From an uncultured Bacteroidota bacterium (GTDB lineage Bacteria; Bacteroidota; Bacteroidia; Chitinophagales; Chitinophagaceae): a stretch of DNA of 9,770 nucleotides. The position numbers were made by a program, and so were the translations under genes. The stretch covers positions 1-9,770 of the forward strand of contig CAMLGP010000054.1 in NCBI GenBank assembly GCA_946479535.1, read 5' to 3'. The stretch's first letter is position 1. Each line of letters begins with the position of its first letter. Shown here piece by piece: positions 1 through 5,630 of the stretch. The notes under the pieces were generated by a model. That model was not told the origin of the DNA and searched no databases. It saw only the letters and a list, made by a program, of their open reading frames with translations.

Positions 1-234
1 GGTAATACATTAGAATATGGCGAATGGGTTCCTGCCGATAATAATATTTCGAGTCCAGGAAAAGCAAATTCAGCTTCTACTCTTGCTGACATTGAAAAGC
101 AGCATATAATTGATACACTTAATAAGACAAACTGGAAAGTAAGCGGGGAGAAAGGAGCTGCAAAGATCCTGGGACTTAATGCTACAACCCTGGAAGCCAG
201 GATGAAGAAATTGGGAATTAATCGGGAAAGCTGA
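1..234 (+). CDS. C-terminal fragment of a sigma-54-dependent (NtrC/FhlA-like) transcriptional activator
   Basis: The reading frame is open from the first base and ends at TGA 232-234, giving the last 77 residues of a protein that begins outside the window. Its final 45 or so residues form a Fis-type helix-turn-helix. A helix begins IEKQHIIDTL, followed by an N-x-W-x-V-S-G linker, then GAAKILGLNATTLEARMKKLGI. This last part is the usual ending of bacterial enhancer-binding proteins, and the TLxxRMKKLGI form is common in FhlA-like members. Such proteins bind upstream DNA and use an AAA+ domain to activate sigma-54 RNA polymerase, but neither the AAA+ nor the sensor domain is visible here, so the signal is unknown. 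The stop lies three bases from the stop of the convergent DUF1223 gene. I am confident of the HTH and less so of the full architecture. Confidence 0.8.
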   Translation, partial: GNTLEYGEWVPADNNISSPGKANSASTLADIEKQHIIDTLNKTNWKVSGEKGAAKILGLNATTLEARMKKLGINRES

Positions 235-237
235 CAA

Positions 238-990
238 TTACAATTTTTGGGAAGTAGCGCCCGTGATCTTCCAGTCCTTTTTATCCTGCAAAAACGCAAT
301 GATCTCCACGTCCTGTGTTGTAAGGTTAGAAGGGATAAGCAGCGTAACCACGGCTTTTTCTTCCTTATTGACTGATATTGTTTTTAAGGCGCGAACAATA
401 TTGATATGATGAAGTGATTTCCCTTTATTCTCTCCGCGTTTTACGGCTGTTGTTGCCTGTAATTGAACAATTGCTATATTCAGTAGTGAGGCAGTTCCTG
501 GATTGACTTCATAAGAAACCTTCACCGATGATGCATTCTCCCTGGTCAGAGATAATTTTATTTCGTCTGCGGTGGGTGATTCTATCGCTTTGCTAACGGA
601 AGTTTTTAACTGGCTCCTGTTTGAACCTACAAACTCTTTTGTACCGTTTACTACAATCTGAGGAGTATAAACGCTGCTGAGCGCAAAACGTTCTCCATAT
701 TGCCGCTGCCGTTCTGTAAAAGCAGCATTGCTGTATTCATCTTTCCAGCCAATATAATTCCAGTAATCAACATGATATCCCAGGATATAAACGTGCTCAG
801 GATAATCCTTTGCCAGTTGCGCCACGGCATCATCTGCTGCAGGGCAACTTGAACATCCTTCAGATGTAAAAAGTTCTACAACTGCAAAACCTTTACCGGC
901 TGATGTTATTTTCTTATTTTGGGGAATTGCAAAAAAACAGCAGGTGCATACTATAATCGCACTCATAGATAAGGTGATCAGCTTTTTCAT
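238..990 (-). CDS. DUF1223 family secreted thioredoxin-fold protein
   Basis: The 250-residue product begins with a signal peptide (MKKL, then a hydrophobic stretch to about residue 22), so it is probably exported to the periplasm or anchored in the membrane. The mature part starts with VVELFTSEGCSSCPAAD, a beta strand followed by a CxxC motif (C46, C49) at the tip of a helix. Further on come HVDYWNYIGWKDEYS (residues 73-87) and the cis-proline-like VYTPQIVVNG (residues 108-117). These are hallmarks of DUF1223 (Pfam PF06764), a thioredoxin-like family. The residues suggest thiol redox activity or metal binding, but the substrate is not established. The ATG at 990 places the signal peptide correctly. 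The gene is the last of a six-gene minus-strand block, 10 bases after the ATP-grasp gene. No clear terminator separates it from the convergent gene. Confidence 0.88.
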   Translation of the reverse strand: MKKLITLSMSAIIVCTCCFFAIPQNKKITSAGKGFAVVELFTSEGCSSCPAADDAVAQLAKDYPEHVYILGYHVDYWNYIGWKDEYSNAAFTERQRQYGERFALSSVYTPQIVVNGTKEFVGSNRSQLKTSVSKAIESPTADEIKLSLTRENASSVKVSYEVNPGTASLLNIAIVQLQATTAVKRGENKGKSLHHINIVRALKTISVNKEEKAVVTLLIPSNLTTQDVEIIAFLQDKKDWKITGATSQKL

Positions 991-1000
991 AACTCACATT

Positions 1001-2071
1001 TTAGATAATTGATCGGGAATCGCCACTGATAAGTTTAACATAAGCCCTGTTTGCTTTCAGCATTTGTAAACCCTGCCCCATATTCATATAGGGTTTCTTC
1101 AGCAATTTATGATTGATCCTGCTTATCCGGAAAAGAATATTCCAGTGACGGATAATTTCCCTCCATGCGCGGAAAATAGAATGAGCGGGATCATATATGT
1201 GTGTAGGTTCACTACCCGCCCCATTCAGTTCTACAATGGAAAACCGCTCTCCACGCTTTAAAGCTTCCCAACTTTCATAGCGAATATCCAGCCGGCCATA
1301 ATAAAATCCATCTACAGATCTACATATCCTGTCAATGGTATCAACCAGTTCCTGATCAGCCAAATGACTGATATCAATGAATTTGGCGCCACGTGCATGA
1401 TTGCCGTAAGGAACCAGTAATTCTCCTGTTCCTGTGGGTAACACCTGGTCCAGCCTGTATCCATATAATTTCTGCAGAACTGGTAATTGCAGGATCGACC
1501 GCTTGTCTTTCAATATCAATTGTCTGATGGTTGAAATCCCATCTCCTTCAACCCTTAGAAATTCTTTTTTTACAATTCCGGAAATATTGCCTTTCGATTC
1601 ATTGGGATAACGATAATAAAAAATACCCAGTTCATTTTCATAAGGGATGTATTCCTGAACCAGAAAATCCACTTTGGAAGAAAGTGTATATTCCTTCAGT
1701 TCATCAATATTATCAATCTTTTCTACGGAAAGCCCTTTCATACCAATATCAGGTTTGGCTATTAAAGGGTAAGCAAATTGGTAATCTCTTGCTGAATCTA
1801 TGACTTCATGGGGATCTGTTCCGGTCTTAAACAATAAGGTCCCGGGATAATACCTTCCCGGAATCAGATCATAAATTGATTTTTTTGATTCCATCAGAAA
1901 TCCTCCATTGCTAATATGAGGATTGGAAGTATTAAAAAAGAAAAAAGATCTTGCCCTAATACAAAGAAAAAACCAGTAAGGAAATAGCAGCCCGTATACA
2001 ACTGCAAACGGCCAGTATTCCCAATGCATTAATCGGATAAAAAAACTGGTATGAGTAATTCGTTTGATCAT
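1001..2071 (-). CDS. ATP-grasp domain protein (D-alanine--D-alanine ligase-like), probably membrane-associated
   Basis: The 356-residue product carries an ATP-grasp fold of the carboxylate-amine ligase type. Visible elements are the nucleotide-binding lysine in PLIAKPDIGMKG (K106), the acidic segment LVQEYIPYENELGIFYYR (residues 137-154), and the metal-binding residues D262 in GRLDIRYE and E281/N283 in IVELNGAGSEPTHIYDP. Ahead of this is an aromatic, hydrophobic N-terminal stretch (WEYWPF to FFFF, about residues 17-46), one likely membrane-embedded segment. Homologues are often auto-annotated as D-alanine--D-alanine ligase, but the N-terminus and layout differ from Ddl. The true substrates are unknown; joining a carboxylate to an amine or thiol with ATP is the general reaction. 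It starts 11 bases after the NRDE gene and ends 10 bases before DUF1223. The ATG at 2071 fits the conserved N-terminal segment. Confidence 0.8.
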   Translation of the reverse strand: MIKRITHTSFFIRLMHWEYWPFAVVYGLLFPYWFFLCIRARSFFFFNTSNPHISNGGFLMESKKSIYDLIPGRYYPGTLLFKTGTDPHEVIDSARDYQFAYPLIAKPDIGMKGLSVEKIDNIDELKEYTLSSKVDFLVQEYIPYENELGIFYYRYPNESKGNISGIVKKEFLRVEGDGISTIRQLILKDKRSILQLPVLQKLYGYRLDQVLPTGTGELLVPYGNHARGAKFIDISHLADQELVDTIDRICRSVDGFYYGRLDIRYESWEALKRGERFSIVELNGAGSEPTHIYDPAHSIFRAWREIIRHWNILFRISRINHKLLKKPYMNMGQGLQMLKANRAYVKLISGDSRSII

Positions 2072-2082
2072 AATTGCTGTTC

Positions 2083-2811
2083 TCAGGCTTCCTGTGAATT
2101 TTTTATGAACCCAATATTTTTTTCTGATAGTTCATTAGTCTGTAAGTCCAGGTATTTCATGTTTCCCCGGTCTGCCGTCAGATGAATGCTGGTAATACTG
2201 ACCGTACCGTATTTGTTATCACGATTCATCAGCAGGTCATTGGATTTATCTCCATCGCCGGTAAAACGGTGGAAGTTCAGTATATCACGCTGAGTTGGAA
2301 GTGAGTTCCTGTTTAGGAATGTAGCAAACCAGCGTTCTCTTTTTTTTATCACCAGTCCATCATATAGTGTGCAGGAGGACCAGATATATGGACGGTGCGG
2401 TGCCAGCTGTTTACAATATCTTTCCTGTCCGTCCCACCTGAATTCATACAGAGATCCATTTTCAAAAAGAATAAGCGTAAATGGTTCAATATTCTGCAGG
2501 TTGAGTTTTACAAAGCATTGAGAAGGCCGGGAATCCTTAATAATATCTAATAGCACAAGGCCCCTGCTTTTTTGATACGGTGGTCTCGATACATGGGCAA
2601 GAAAAGCTCCATTTAATAGTACTGCGCAATCGCCATTTTCCTTCATCACTATCCAGGTCCCGCCTGCATCAGCATCCGTTGGGTAGATCAGGTAATTTTC
2701 CGCCTGTTTATACGCGGCCGGCAATATTGCTTTTTTCCGGGTCATTTTTTCATCACGGTTAGAGGTGATAAAATAGCTATCCCTTACCGGTATGAAACTT
2801 ACTGTGCACAT
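2083..2811 (-). CDS. NRDE family protein (TANGO2-like)
   Basis: The 242-residue product opens with MCTVSFIPVRDSYFITSNRDE, the diagnostic start of the NRDE/TANGO2 family (Pfam PF05742), with the NRDE signature at residues 18-21. Other family positions are DADAGGTWIVM (47-57) and the asparagine in LLNGA (65-69). The Cys at position 2 would become the N-terminal residue after methionine removal, and the family is thought to adopt an N-terminal-nucleophile hydrolase-like fold. Catalytic activity is not proven, and the eukaryotic relative TANGO2 has been linked to acyl lipid or haem handling. No signal peptide is present, so the protein is probably cytoplasmic. Its first 13 bases overlap the end of the DinB-like gene, which suggests coupled translation. 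The family call is very secure; the function is open. Confidence 0.9.
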   Translation of the reverse strand: MCTVSFIPVRDSYFITSNRDEKMTRKKAILPAAYKQAENYLIYPTDADAGGTWIVMKENGDCAVLLNGAFLAHVSRPPYQKSRGLVLLDIIKDSRPSQCFVKLNLQNIEPFTLILFENGSLYEFRWDGQERYCKQLAPHRPYIWSSCTLYDGLVIKKRERWFATFLNRNSLPTQRDILNFHRFTGDGDKSNDLLMNRDNKYGTVSITSIHLTADRGNMKYLDLQTNELSEKNIGFIKNSQEA

Positions 2812-3299
2812 TCTTTCCGGTATTTAATGGTTGAAAATGCTACCCCAAAATCATCGGGCAATACCAGGGAAGAAACTTCATTAATACCTACCCGGATCAA
2901 TGCCATGTGGTGAATGGTATGTTCAAGATTGTAGGCGATCTCTCTATAATAATTGGTAGGAATGGAGACTGTAGTAACGGAAACTTCAAAATCTTCCATT
3001 TCCAGGGCCAATTCTGTATTCGGGCGATCAATACGGTGATAAATATCTTTTAAAAGCTGTATCGCCAGCTTCCTGTCTGTTTCAATACGATGATCTCTTT
3101 TTCTTTTTTCGTAATTGACCACACCCTCACCATATCCTTTCTCCAGACAAAGGAAAAGTTCAATAATATGGCGGGTGTGCTGGCCGATTGTTGCATTGAA
3201 TAATATCCTGCTTTGCTGAGTATATTCAATATCATTCAACTGGTTGAGGGACTCAGACAGTTGAACAAATATGTTCTGAAGGGGTTCTTTGAGGAGCAT
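2799..3299 (-). CDS. DinB-like four-helix-bundle protein
   Basis: The 166-residue, largely helical product has the histidine spacing of DinB/YfiT-like metalloproteins. An early GQHTRHIIELF segment carries H41 and H44, and a late helix NLEHTIHHMALIRVG carries an HxxxH pair (H127, H131). These residues would form the three-histidine metal site at the centre of the bundle. The segment NYEKRKRDHRIETD (residues 62-75) is typical of Bacteroidota members of this type. Family members include metal-dependent thiol transferases and enzymes acting on bacillithiol or mycothiol, but many have no known substrate. No signal peptide is seen, so it is cytoplasmic. The gene lies 33 bases after the DoxX gene and overlaps the NRDE gene by 13 bases in a different frame. 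The ATG at 3299 is the only good start before the conserved part. Confidence 0.78.
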   Translation of the reverse strand: MLLKEPLQNIFVQLSESLNQLNDIEYTQQSRILFNATIGQHTRHIIELFLCLEKGYGEGVVNYEKRKRDHRIETDRKLAIQLLKDIYHRIDRPNTELALEMEDFEVSVTTVSIPTNYYREIAYNLEHTIHHMALIRVGINEVSSLVLPDDFGVAFSTIKYRKECAQ

Positions 3300-3332
3300 A
3301 CAGTTATCTTTTGAGGTTTAGGCAGAAATATT

Positions 3333-3743
3333 TTATCCCTTCTTAGGTAGCAGCTGGTGAATAATATTCATGAGCTCCTTCCGGTAAACAAATAGGAGAA
3401 TGGCACAGGAAATAAATACTATCAAGGCGTAAGAGAATAATAAGCCGCCATCTCCTTTCACCTCAATTCCCAATTTGGTCAAATGGAAAAAGATAGCATC
3501 TGCCATTAAACCCATTCCCAGGGCGGCTCCCAAGGCCGTGGTCCGCGGAACCAGGATTAGCAGGGCTGCAATCAGTTCCAGCACACCGGATCCAATCCTT
3601 CCCCAGGGTTCCATTCCAATGGTTGAAAAAATATAGATCGATTCCTCAGCACCTGAGAATTTAAAAAAAAGTGTTTGAAGCAGAATGAGCGCAGCCAATA
3701 TGCGTAAAACCCATAATCCAATAGCAGTCCAGTTGATAGTCAT
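3333..3743 (-). CDS. DoxX-like small membrane protein
   Basis: With the start at ATG 3743 (MTINWTAIGLWVLRI) the product is 136 residues with four probable membrane helices, at about 8-26, 50-66, 68-86 and 100-120, and a basic tail ending KELMNIIHQLLPKKG. The pattern LRILAALILLQTLFFKFSG in helix 1, and SGVLELIAALLILVPRT in helix 2, match DoxX/DoxD-type proteins. These are often found with thiol or oxidative-stress functions, although the biochemical role of most is unknown. The frame stays open upstream to another ATG at 3812, but that would add 23 residues that overlap the YHS gene and do not look like DoxX. The shorter start follows the YHS stop by 13 bases. It sits between a secreted YHS protein and the DinB-like protein in the same operon. 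Confidence 0.82.
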   Translation of the reverse strand: MTINWTAIGLWVLRILAALILLQTLFFKFSGAEESIYIFSTIGMEPWGRIGSGVLELIAALLILVPRTTALGAALGMGLMADAIFFHLTKLGIEVKGDGGLLFSYALIVFISCAILLFVYRKELMNIIHQLLPKKG

Positions 3744-3756
3744 GGTAAATGGTATA

Positions 3757-4227
3757 TTAATGATAAATTTTGTGCCAGTTAACATCAGCTTTAGACTTAA
3801 GAGCGGCTTCATCCTTATTCCAGGATTTCAGCGTATTGTTAAAAAAGCTGTTATAAAAAAGATAGAGTTTGCCGTTTATGATCTTGAAAGTTTGCGGGTC
3901 AATGCTCACCTTCTCCCCTTTTGCGCCCATGGCATAAGCGCACCAGCCGCCATATTCCGGTTCATATTTGGCAGGATGTTTTTTGAATTCTTCCAGACTG
4001 GCACCATTTGAAAACCGGTATATCACCCCCTGGTAAGTATAGCTCAATTCTTTTTTGCCTTTTACGGCTTTATTCAGGAAGAAATAGGTTACAGGATCAT
4101 AACCCATAATAGCTACATTTTCTTCAAGGTTATACTCTTTTGTTCTCTGAGCTGAAGCATCCTGAGTCATCCCTTTCATTGCAATACATCCAACCAGAAG
4201 TGTAATAATTAGGGCCTTTGTTTTCAT
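3757..4227 (-). CDS. Exported YHS domain-containing protein
   Basis: The 156-residue product has an N-terminal signal (MKTKALIITLLVG). The sequence LVGC at residues 11-14 fits a lipobox, so it may be a lipoprotein; cleavage by signal peptidase I further on is the alternative. The mature part is a YHS domain: NVAIMGYDPVTYFFLNKAVKG, TYQGVIYRFSNGASLEEFKKHPAKYEPEYGGWCAYAMGAKGEKV (to about residue 107), then an extension with NGKLYLFYNSFF. YHS domains occur in metal transporters and other metal-related proteins, and stand-alone exported forms are common in Bacteroidota, with no assigned reaction. I chose ATG 4227. The frame could begin at TTG 4248, but that triplet lies inside the predicted -7 promoter box. 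This is the first gene of the six-gene minus-strand block. Confidence 0.85.
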   Translation of the reverse strand: MKTKALIITLLVGCIAMKGMTQDASAQRTKEYNLEENVAIMGYDPVTYFFLNKAVKGKKELSYTYQGVIYRFSNGASLEEFKKHPAKYEPEYGGWCAYAMGAKGEKVSIDPQTFKIINGKLYLFYNSFFNNTLKSWNKDEAALKSKADVNWHKIYH

Positions 4228-4245
4228 GATTTCAATTTTAATAAC

Positions 4246-4253
4246 CAAATGTA
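4246..4253 (-). promoter_or_regulatory. Bacteroidota -7 promoter element for the YHS-led operon
   Basis: Read on the minus strand, these bases are TACATTTG, an exact match to the Bacteroidota primary-sigma -7 consensus TAnnTTTG. The YHS start codon lies 18 bases downstream, which would leave a leader of roughly 10-15 bases. No clear TTTG -33 element is seen at the expected distance; a palindrome (4266-4281) occupies that position instead. Confidence 0.5.
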
Positions 4254-4265
4254 GAATCCGTTTTT

Positions 4266-4281
4266 CCGGACAGCTGTCGGG
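4266..4281. promoter_or_regulatory. Near-perfect 16-base palindrome, candidate operator
   Basis: The sequence CCGGACAGCTGTCGGG is symmetric around a perfect 10-base core (GACAGCTGTC, 4269-4278). One mismatched pair (G/G) is followed by two more matching pairs. It begins 12 bases upstream of the minus-strand -7 box and so would cover the -33 region of that promoter. This is where a dimeric repressor or activator would be expected. No binding protein can be named. Confidence 0.4.
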
Positions 4282-4391
4282 TAATTGACAACCTGATCAG
4301 CTTTAGCTTCTTTTAACAATTATTCTGATTTGGCAGATAAATCCCGGCCGGATATTCAGCTAAAAACCCGTAATGAAACAATTCATTTTGC

Positions 4392-4433
4392 CTCCCAATA
4401 TTTCGCTCCCAATATATCAGGAAACTCCCAATA
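4392..4433 (+). repeat. Three direct copies of CTCCCAATA
   Basis: The nonamer CTCCCAATA occurs exactly at 4392-4400, 4406-4414 and 4425-4433, with start-to-start spacings of 14 and 19 bases. The third copy runs into TTGGG (4436-4440), so CCCAA-TAGG-TTGGG forms a short perfect inverted repeat at 4427-4440. Repeated short sites upstream of a gene usually mark protein binding. Here they precede the thioredoxin-like and Crp/Fnr pair by about 150 bases. The role is inferred. Confidence 0.5.
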
Positions 4434-4453
4434 GGTTGGGAAAAAAGCATTGT

Positions 4454-4542
4454 GAAAGGGCGGCTATACCCTCTCGCTTAAATTTCATGAAACCCTTTCC
4501 AGTGGCGGGTTTCAGCCATTTCCAAAACCCTCTGTTTTTTTT
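4454..4542 (+). promoter_or_regulatory. Candidate attenuator-like leader with alternative hairpins and a T8 run
   Basis: Four segments can pair in mutually exclusive ways. GAAAGGG (4454-4460) pairs with CCCTTTC (4493-4499). TGAAACCC (4488-4495) pairs with GGGTTTCA (4507-4514). GGGTTT (4507-4512) pairs with AAACCC (4525-4530), and eight Ts at 4535-4542 follow four bases later. This 1:2, 2:3, 3:4 layout with a terminal T run is what a transcription attenuator looks like. The last stem is only six strong pairs with a 12-base loop, plus weaker outer pairs after one mismatch, so it is a modest terminator at best. It lies 35 bases before the thioredoxin-like start codon. Pairing is seen directly; function is inference. 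Confidence 0.35.
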
Positions 4543-4554
4543 CTGGCATGCCAG
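4543..4554. repeat. Perfect 12-base palindrome CTGGCATGCCAG
   Basis: The palindrome starts immediately after the T8 run and ends 23 bases before the thioredoxin-like start codon. It could be a small operator or part of the leader RNA fold. Nothing else identifies it, and a palindrome of this size can occur by chance. Confidence 0.35.
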
Positions 4555-4564
4555 TTGGCTATAT

Positions 4565-4569
4565 AGGAG
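4565..4569 (+). promoter_or_regulatory. Shine-Dalgarno sequence of the thioredoxin-like gene
   Basis: AGGAG lies eight bases before ATG 4578, ideal spacing for a ribosome binding site. It decides the start of the thioredoxin-like gene against the in-frame ATGs at 4548 and 4590. It stands out because the neighbouring genes show A-rich leaders without this motif. Confidence 0.7.
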
Positions 4570-4577
4570 AACAAAAA

Positions 4578-4922
4578 ATGAAAACAATTATGAGCCGCCC
4601 CCTTACAAAGGAAGAATTCGGAAAAGAAGTAATTAATAATTCCCGCCTGGCACTGGTCCATTTCAGAACAGAATGGAATGGCGCTTGCCAGATTATCACC
4701 CCGGTATTTGAAGAGCTTTCCAAATCGTATACCGGACAGGTCAACTTCTATACAATAGATGTAGAAAAGGAAGCCGGGATCGACAATGAATATGGTGTAA
4801 TGGAATTACCAACCATCCTTTTTTTCTCCAAAGGGGAAGTAATTGATTATGCCACCGGCCTTATCCCTAAAAATGTTATGATCAAAAAAATTGAAACCGC
4901 ACTAGCCTCCTCATTAAATTAA
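4578..4922 (+). CDS. Thioredoxin-fold protein with altered active site (WNGAC)
   Basis: The 114-residue product aligns along its whole length with thioredoxin. The first strand and active-site region read LALVHFRTEWNGACQIITPVFEELS (residues 24-48), followed by a second strand VNFYTIDVEKE, the cis-proline loop GVMELPTILFFSKGE (P78), and a terminal helix. In ordinary thioredoxins the active site is WCGPC; here it is WNGAC (residues 33-37). The attacking first cysteine is an asparagine, the proline is an alanine, and only C37 remains. The buried aspartate seen in VDFWAEW is a histidine (H28). Standard disulfide reduction is therefore unlikely; binding, chaperone-like or single-thiol roles are possible. 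No signal peptide is present. The Crp/Fnr gene follows after 27 bases, so they are probably co-transcribed. Confidence 0.85.
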   Translation: MKTIMSRPLTKEEFGKEVINNSRLALVHFRTEWNGACQIITPVFEELSKSYTGQVNFYTIDVEKEAGIDNEYGVMELPTILFFSKGEVIDYATGLIPKNVMIKKIETALASSLN

Positions 4923-4949
4923 ACTAATCACACCTTAAAACTGAATACC

Positions 4950-5630
4950 ATGTCACAAGAAATGAAATACTTTTACCTGAAGAACCATCCCCTTCTTGCT
5001 TCATTACCCGAACAGAAGCTGGCTGAGGCTTCTTCAATGGCAAAGATCAAAACCGTTTATCGCGGCGAATTGATCAGTTATGGTGAAGGTGCTTATACCC
5101 GCATCCATTTTCTTTTAAAGGGGAAAGTCAAGATCACTGACAACGGGAATGCTGATAACGAATTGATAAAGGACATCCTTACGGAGCCAGATATTTTTGG
5201 AGACCTTAGCCTGGAAGGACAGCTGGCTACTGACGAGTCAGCCGAAGCCCTTACAGCAAATACCATCATCTGCTCATTCTATGTAAATGATTTCAAAAAA
5301 ATATTGCAGGACAATCCTCAGATGATCTTAAGCTTTGCAAAAAAAGTAAACAGCAAACTGCAGCGGCTGGAAAACCGCCATGCAGACCTTGTTTTCCTGG
5401 ATACCAAAGACAGGCTTATCCGTTTTATTAAACATTGGGCACGCACAGATGGAAATCGCATGGGTGATAAGATCGTTTTGAATAATTACCTTACGCATAG
5501 TGATATCGCAGGATTTATTTCAACTTCCCGCCAGAGCGTAAACATGCTGTTAAATGAATTAAGAAGCAGTGGTCTTCTTTGCTACAATAGAAAACAGATT
5601 GAACTGAATAATCCTGTTGCATGGAATTAA
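4950..5630 (+). CDS. Crp/Fnr family transcriptional regulator
   Basis: The 226-residue product has an N-terminal cyclic-nucleotide-binding-type beta barrel (about residues 12-120; RIHFLLKGKVKI, then DIFGDLSLEG). A long dimerisation helix follows (about 122-145), then a C-terminal winged helix whose HTH is LTHSDIAGFISTSRQSVNMLLNELRSSGLL (181-210). Where CRP has the phosphate-binding Arg-Ser of its ligand pocket, this protein reads ATDESAEAL, so cAMP binding in the CRP manner is doubtful. It also lacks the N-terminal cysteine cluster that holds the iron-sulfur cluster in FNR. The signal is unknown. Its partnership with a cysteine-poor thioredoxin-like protein hints at a redox or stress theme, but that is inference. 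The ATG at 4950 follows an A/C-rich leader typical of the group. A large inverted repeat begins at the base after the stop codon. Confidence 0.9.
   Translation: MSQEMKYFYLKNHPLLASLPEQKLAEASSMAKIKTVYRGELISYGEGAYTRIHFLLKGKVKITDNGNADNELIKDILTEPDIFGDLSLEGQLATDESAEALTANTIICSFYVNDFKKILQDNPQMILSFAKKVNSKLQRLENRHADLVFLDTKDRLIRFIKHWARTDGNRMGDKIVLNNYLTHSDIAGFISTSRQSVNMLLNELRSSGLLCYNRKQIELNNPVAWN

Larger units (their letters stand above)
4228..4577. other. 350-base divergent regulatory region between the YHS operon and the thioredoxin-like gene
   Basis: This gene-free stretch holds the minus-strand -7 box, a 16-base palindrome (4266-4281), a TTGACA hexamer (4285-4290) without a convincing partner, and the 8-base palindrome CTGATCAG (4293-4300). 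Towards the plus-strand gene it holds three CTCCCAATA copies, nested inverted repeats ending in a T8 run, the 12-base palindrome CTGGCATGCCAG (4543-4554), and a good ribosome binding site. I could not place a confident plus-strand promoter. The sequence ending at 4390 (ATTTTG) resembles a -7 box only weakly. A plus-strand frame at 4373-4636 crosses the region but shows no recognisable protein sequence. Confidence 0.6.

Noticed and set aside
235..237. Shared bidirectional terminator between the sigma-54-type fragment and the DUF1223 gene
   Set aside because: Only three bases separate the two stop codons and I found no hairpin with a T run around them.
1531..1803. Plus-strand frame of 90 codons opposite the ATP-grasp gene
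   Set aside because: It is fully antisense to a well-supported ATP-grasp coding sequence and has no protein family features.
3744..3812. Upstream ATG at 3812 for the DoxX-like gene
   Set aside because: It adds 23 residues overlapping the YHS gene, without DoxX similarity. ATG 3743 directly precedes the first membrane helix.
4228..4248. TTG at 4248 as start of the YHS gene
   Set aside because: It lies within the -7 promoter box, and the extra residues would put a charged stretch ahead of a signal peptide that starts well at ATG 4227.
4285..4317. Sigma-70-like promoter with TTGACA at 4285-4290
   Set aside because: No TATAAT-like hexamer occurs at 16-18 bases, and Bacteroidota primary promoters use a different consensus.
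4548..4577. Earlier ATG at 4548 as start of the thioredoxin-like gene
   Set aside because: It lies inside the palindrome CTGGCATGCCAG, has no ribosome binding site, and adds residues not seen in thioredoxins. ATG 4578 has AGGAG at ideal distance.
4373..4636. Plus-strand 87-codon frame (MKQFILPPNIS...) upstream of the thioredoxin-like gene
   Set aside because: It shows no recognisable domain, crosses the inverted repeats and T8 run, overlaps the thioredoxin-like start, and has odd composition. A leader peptide from the internal ATG at 4487 is conceivable but unsupported.
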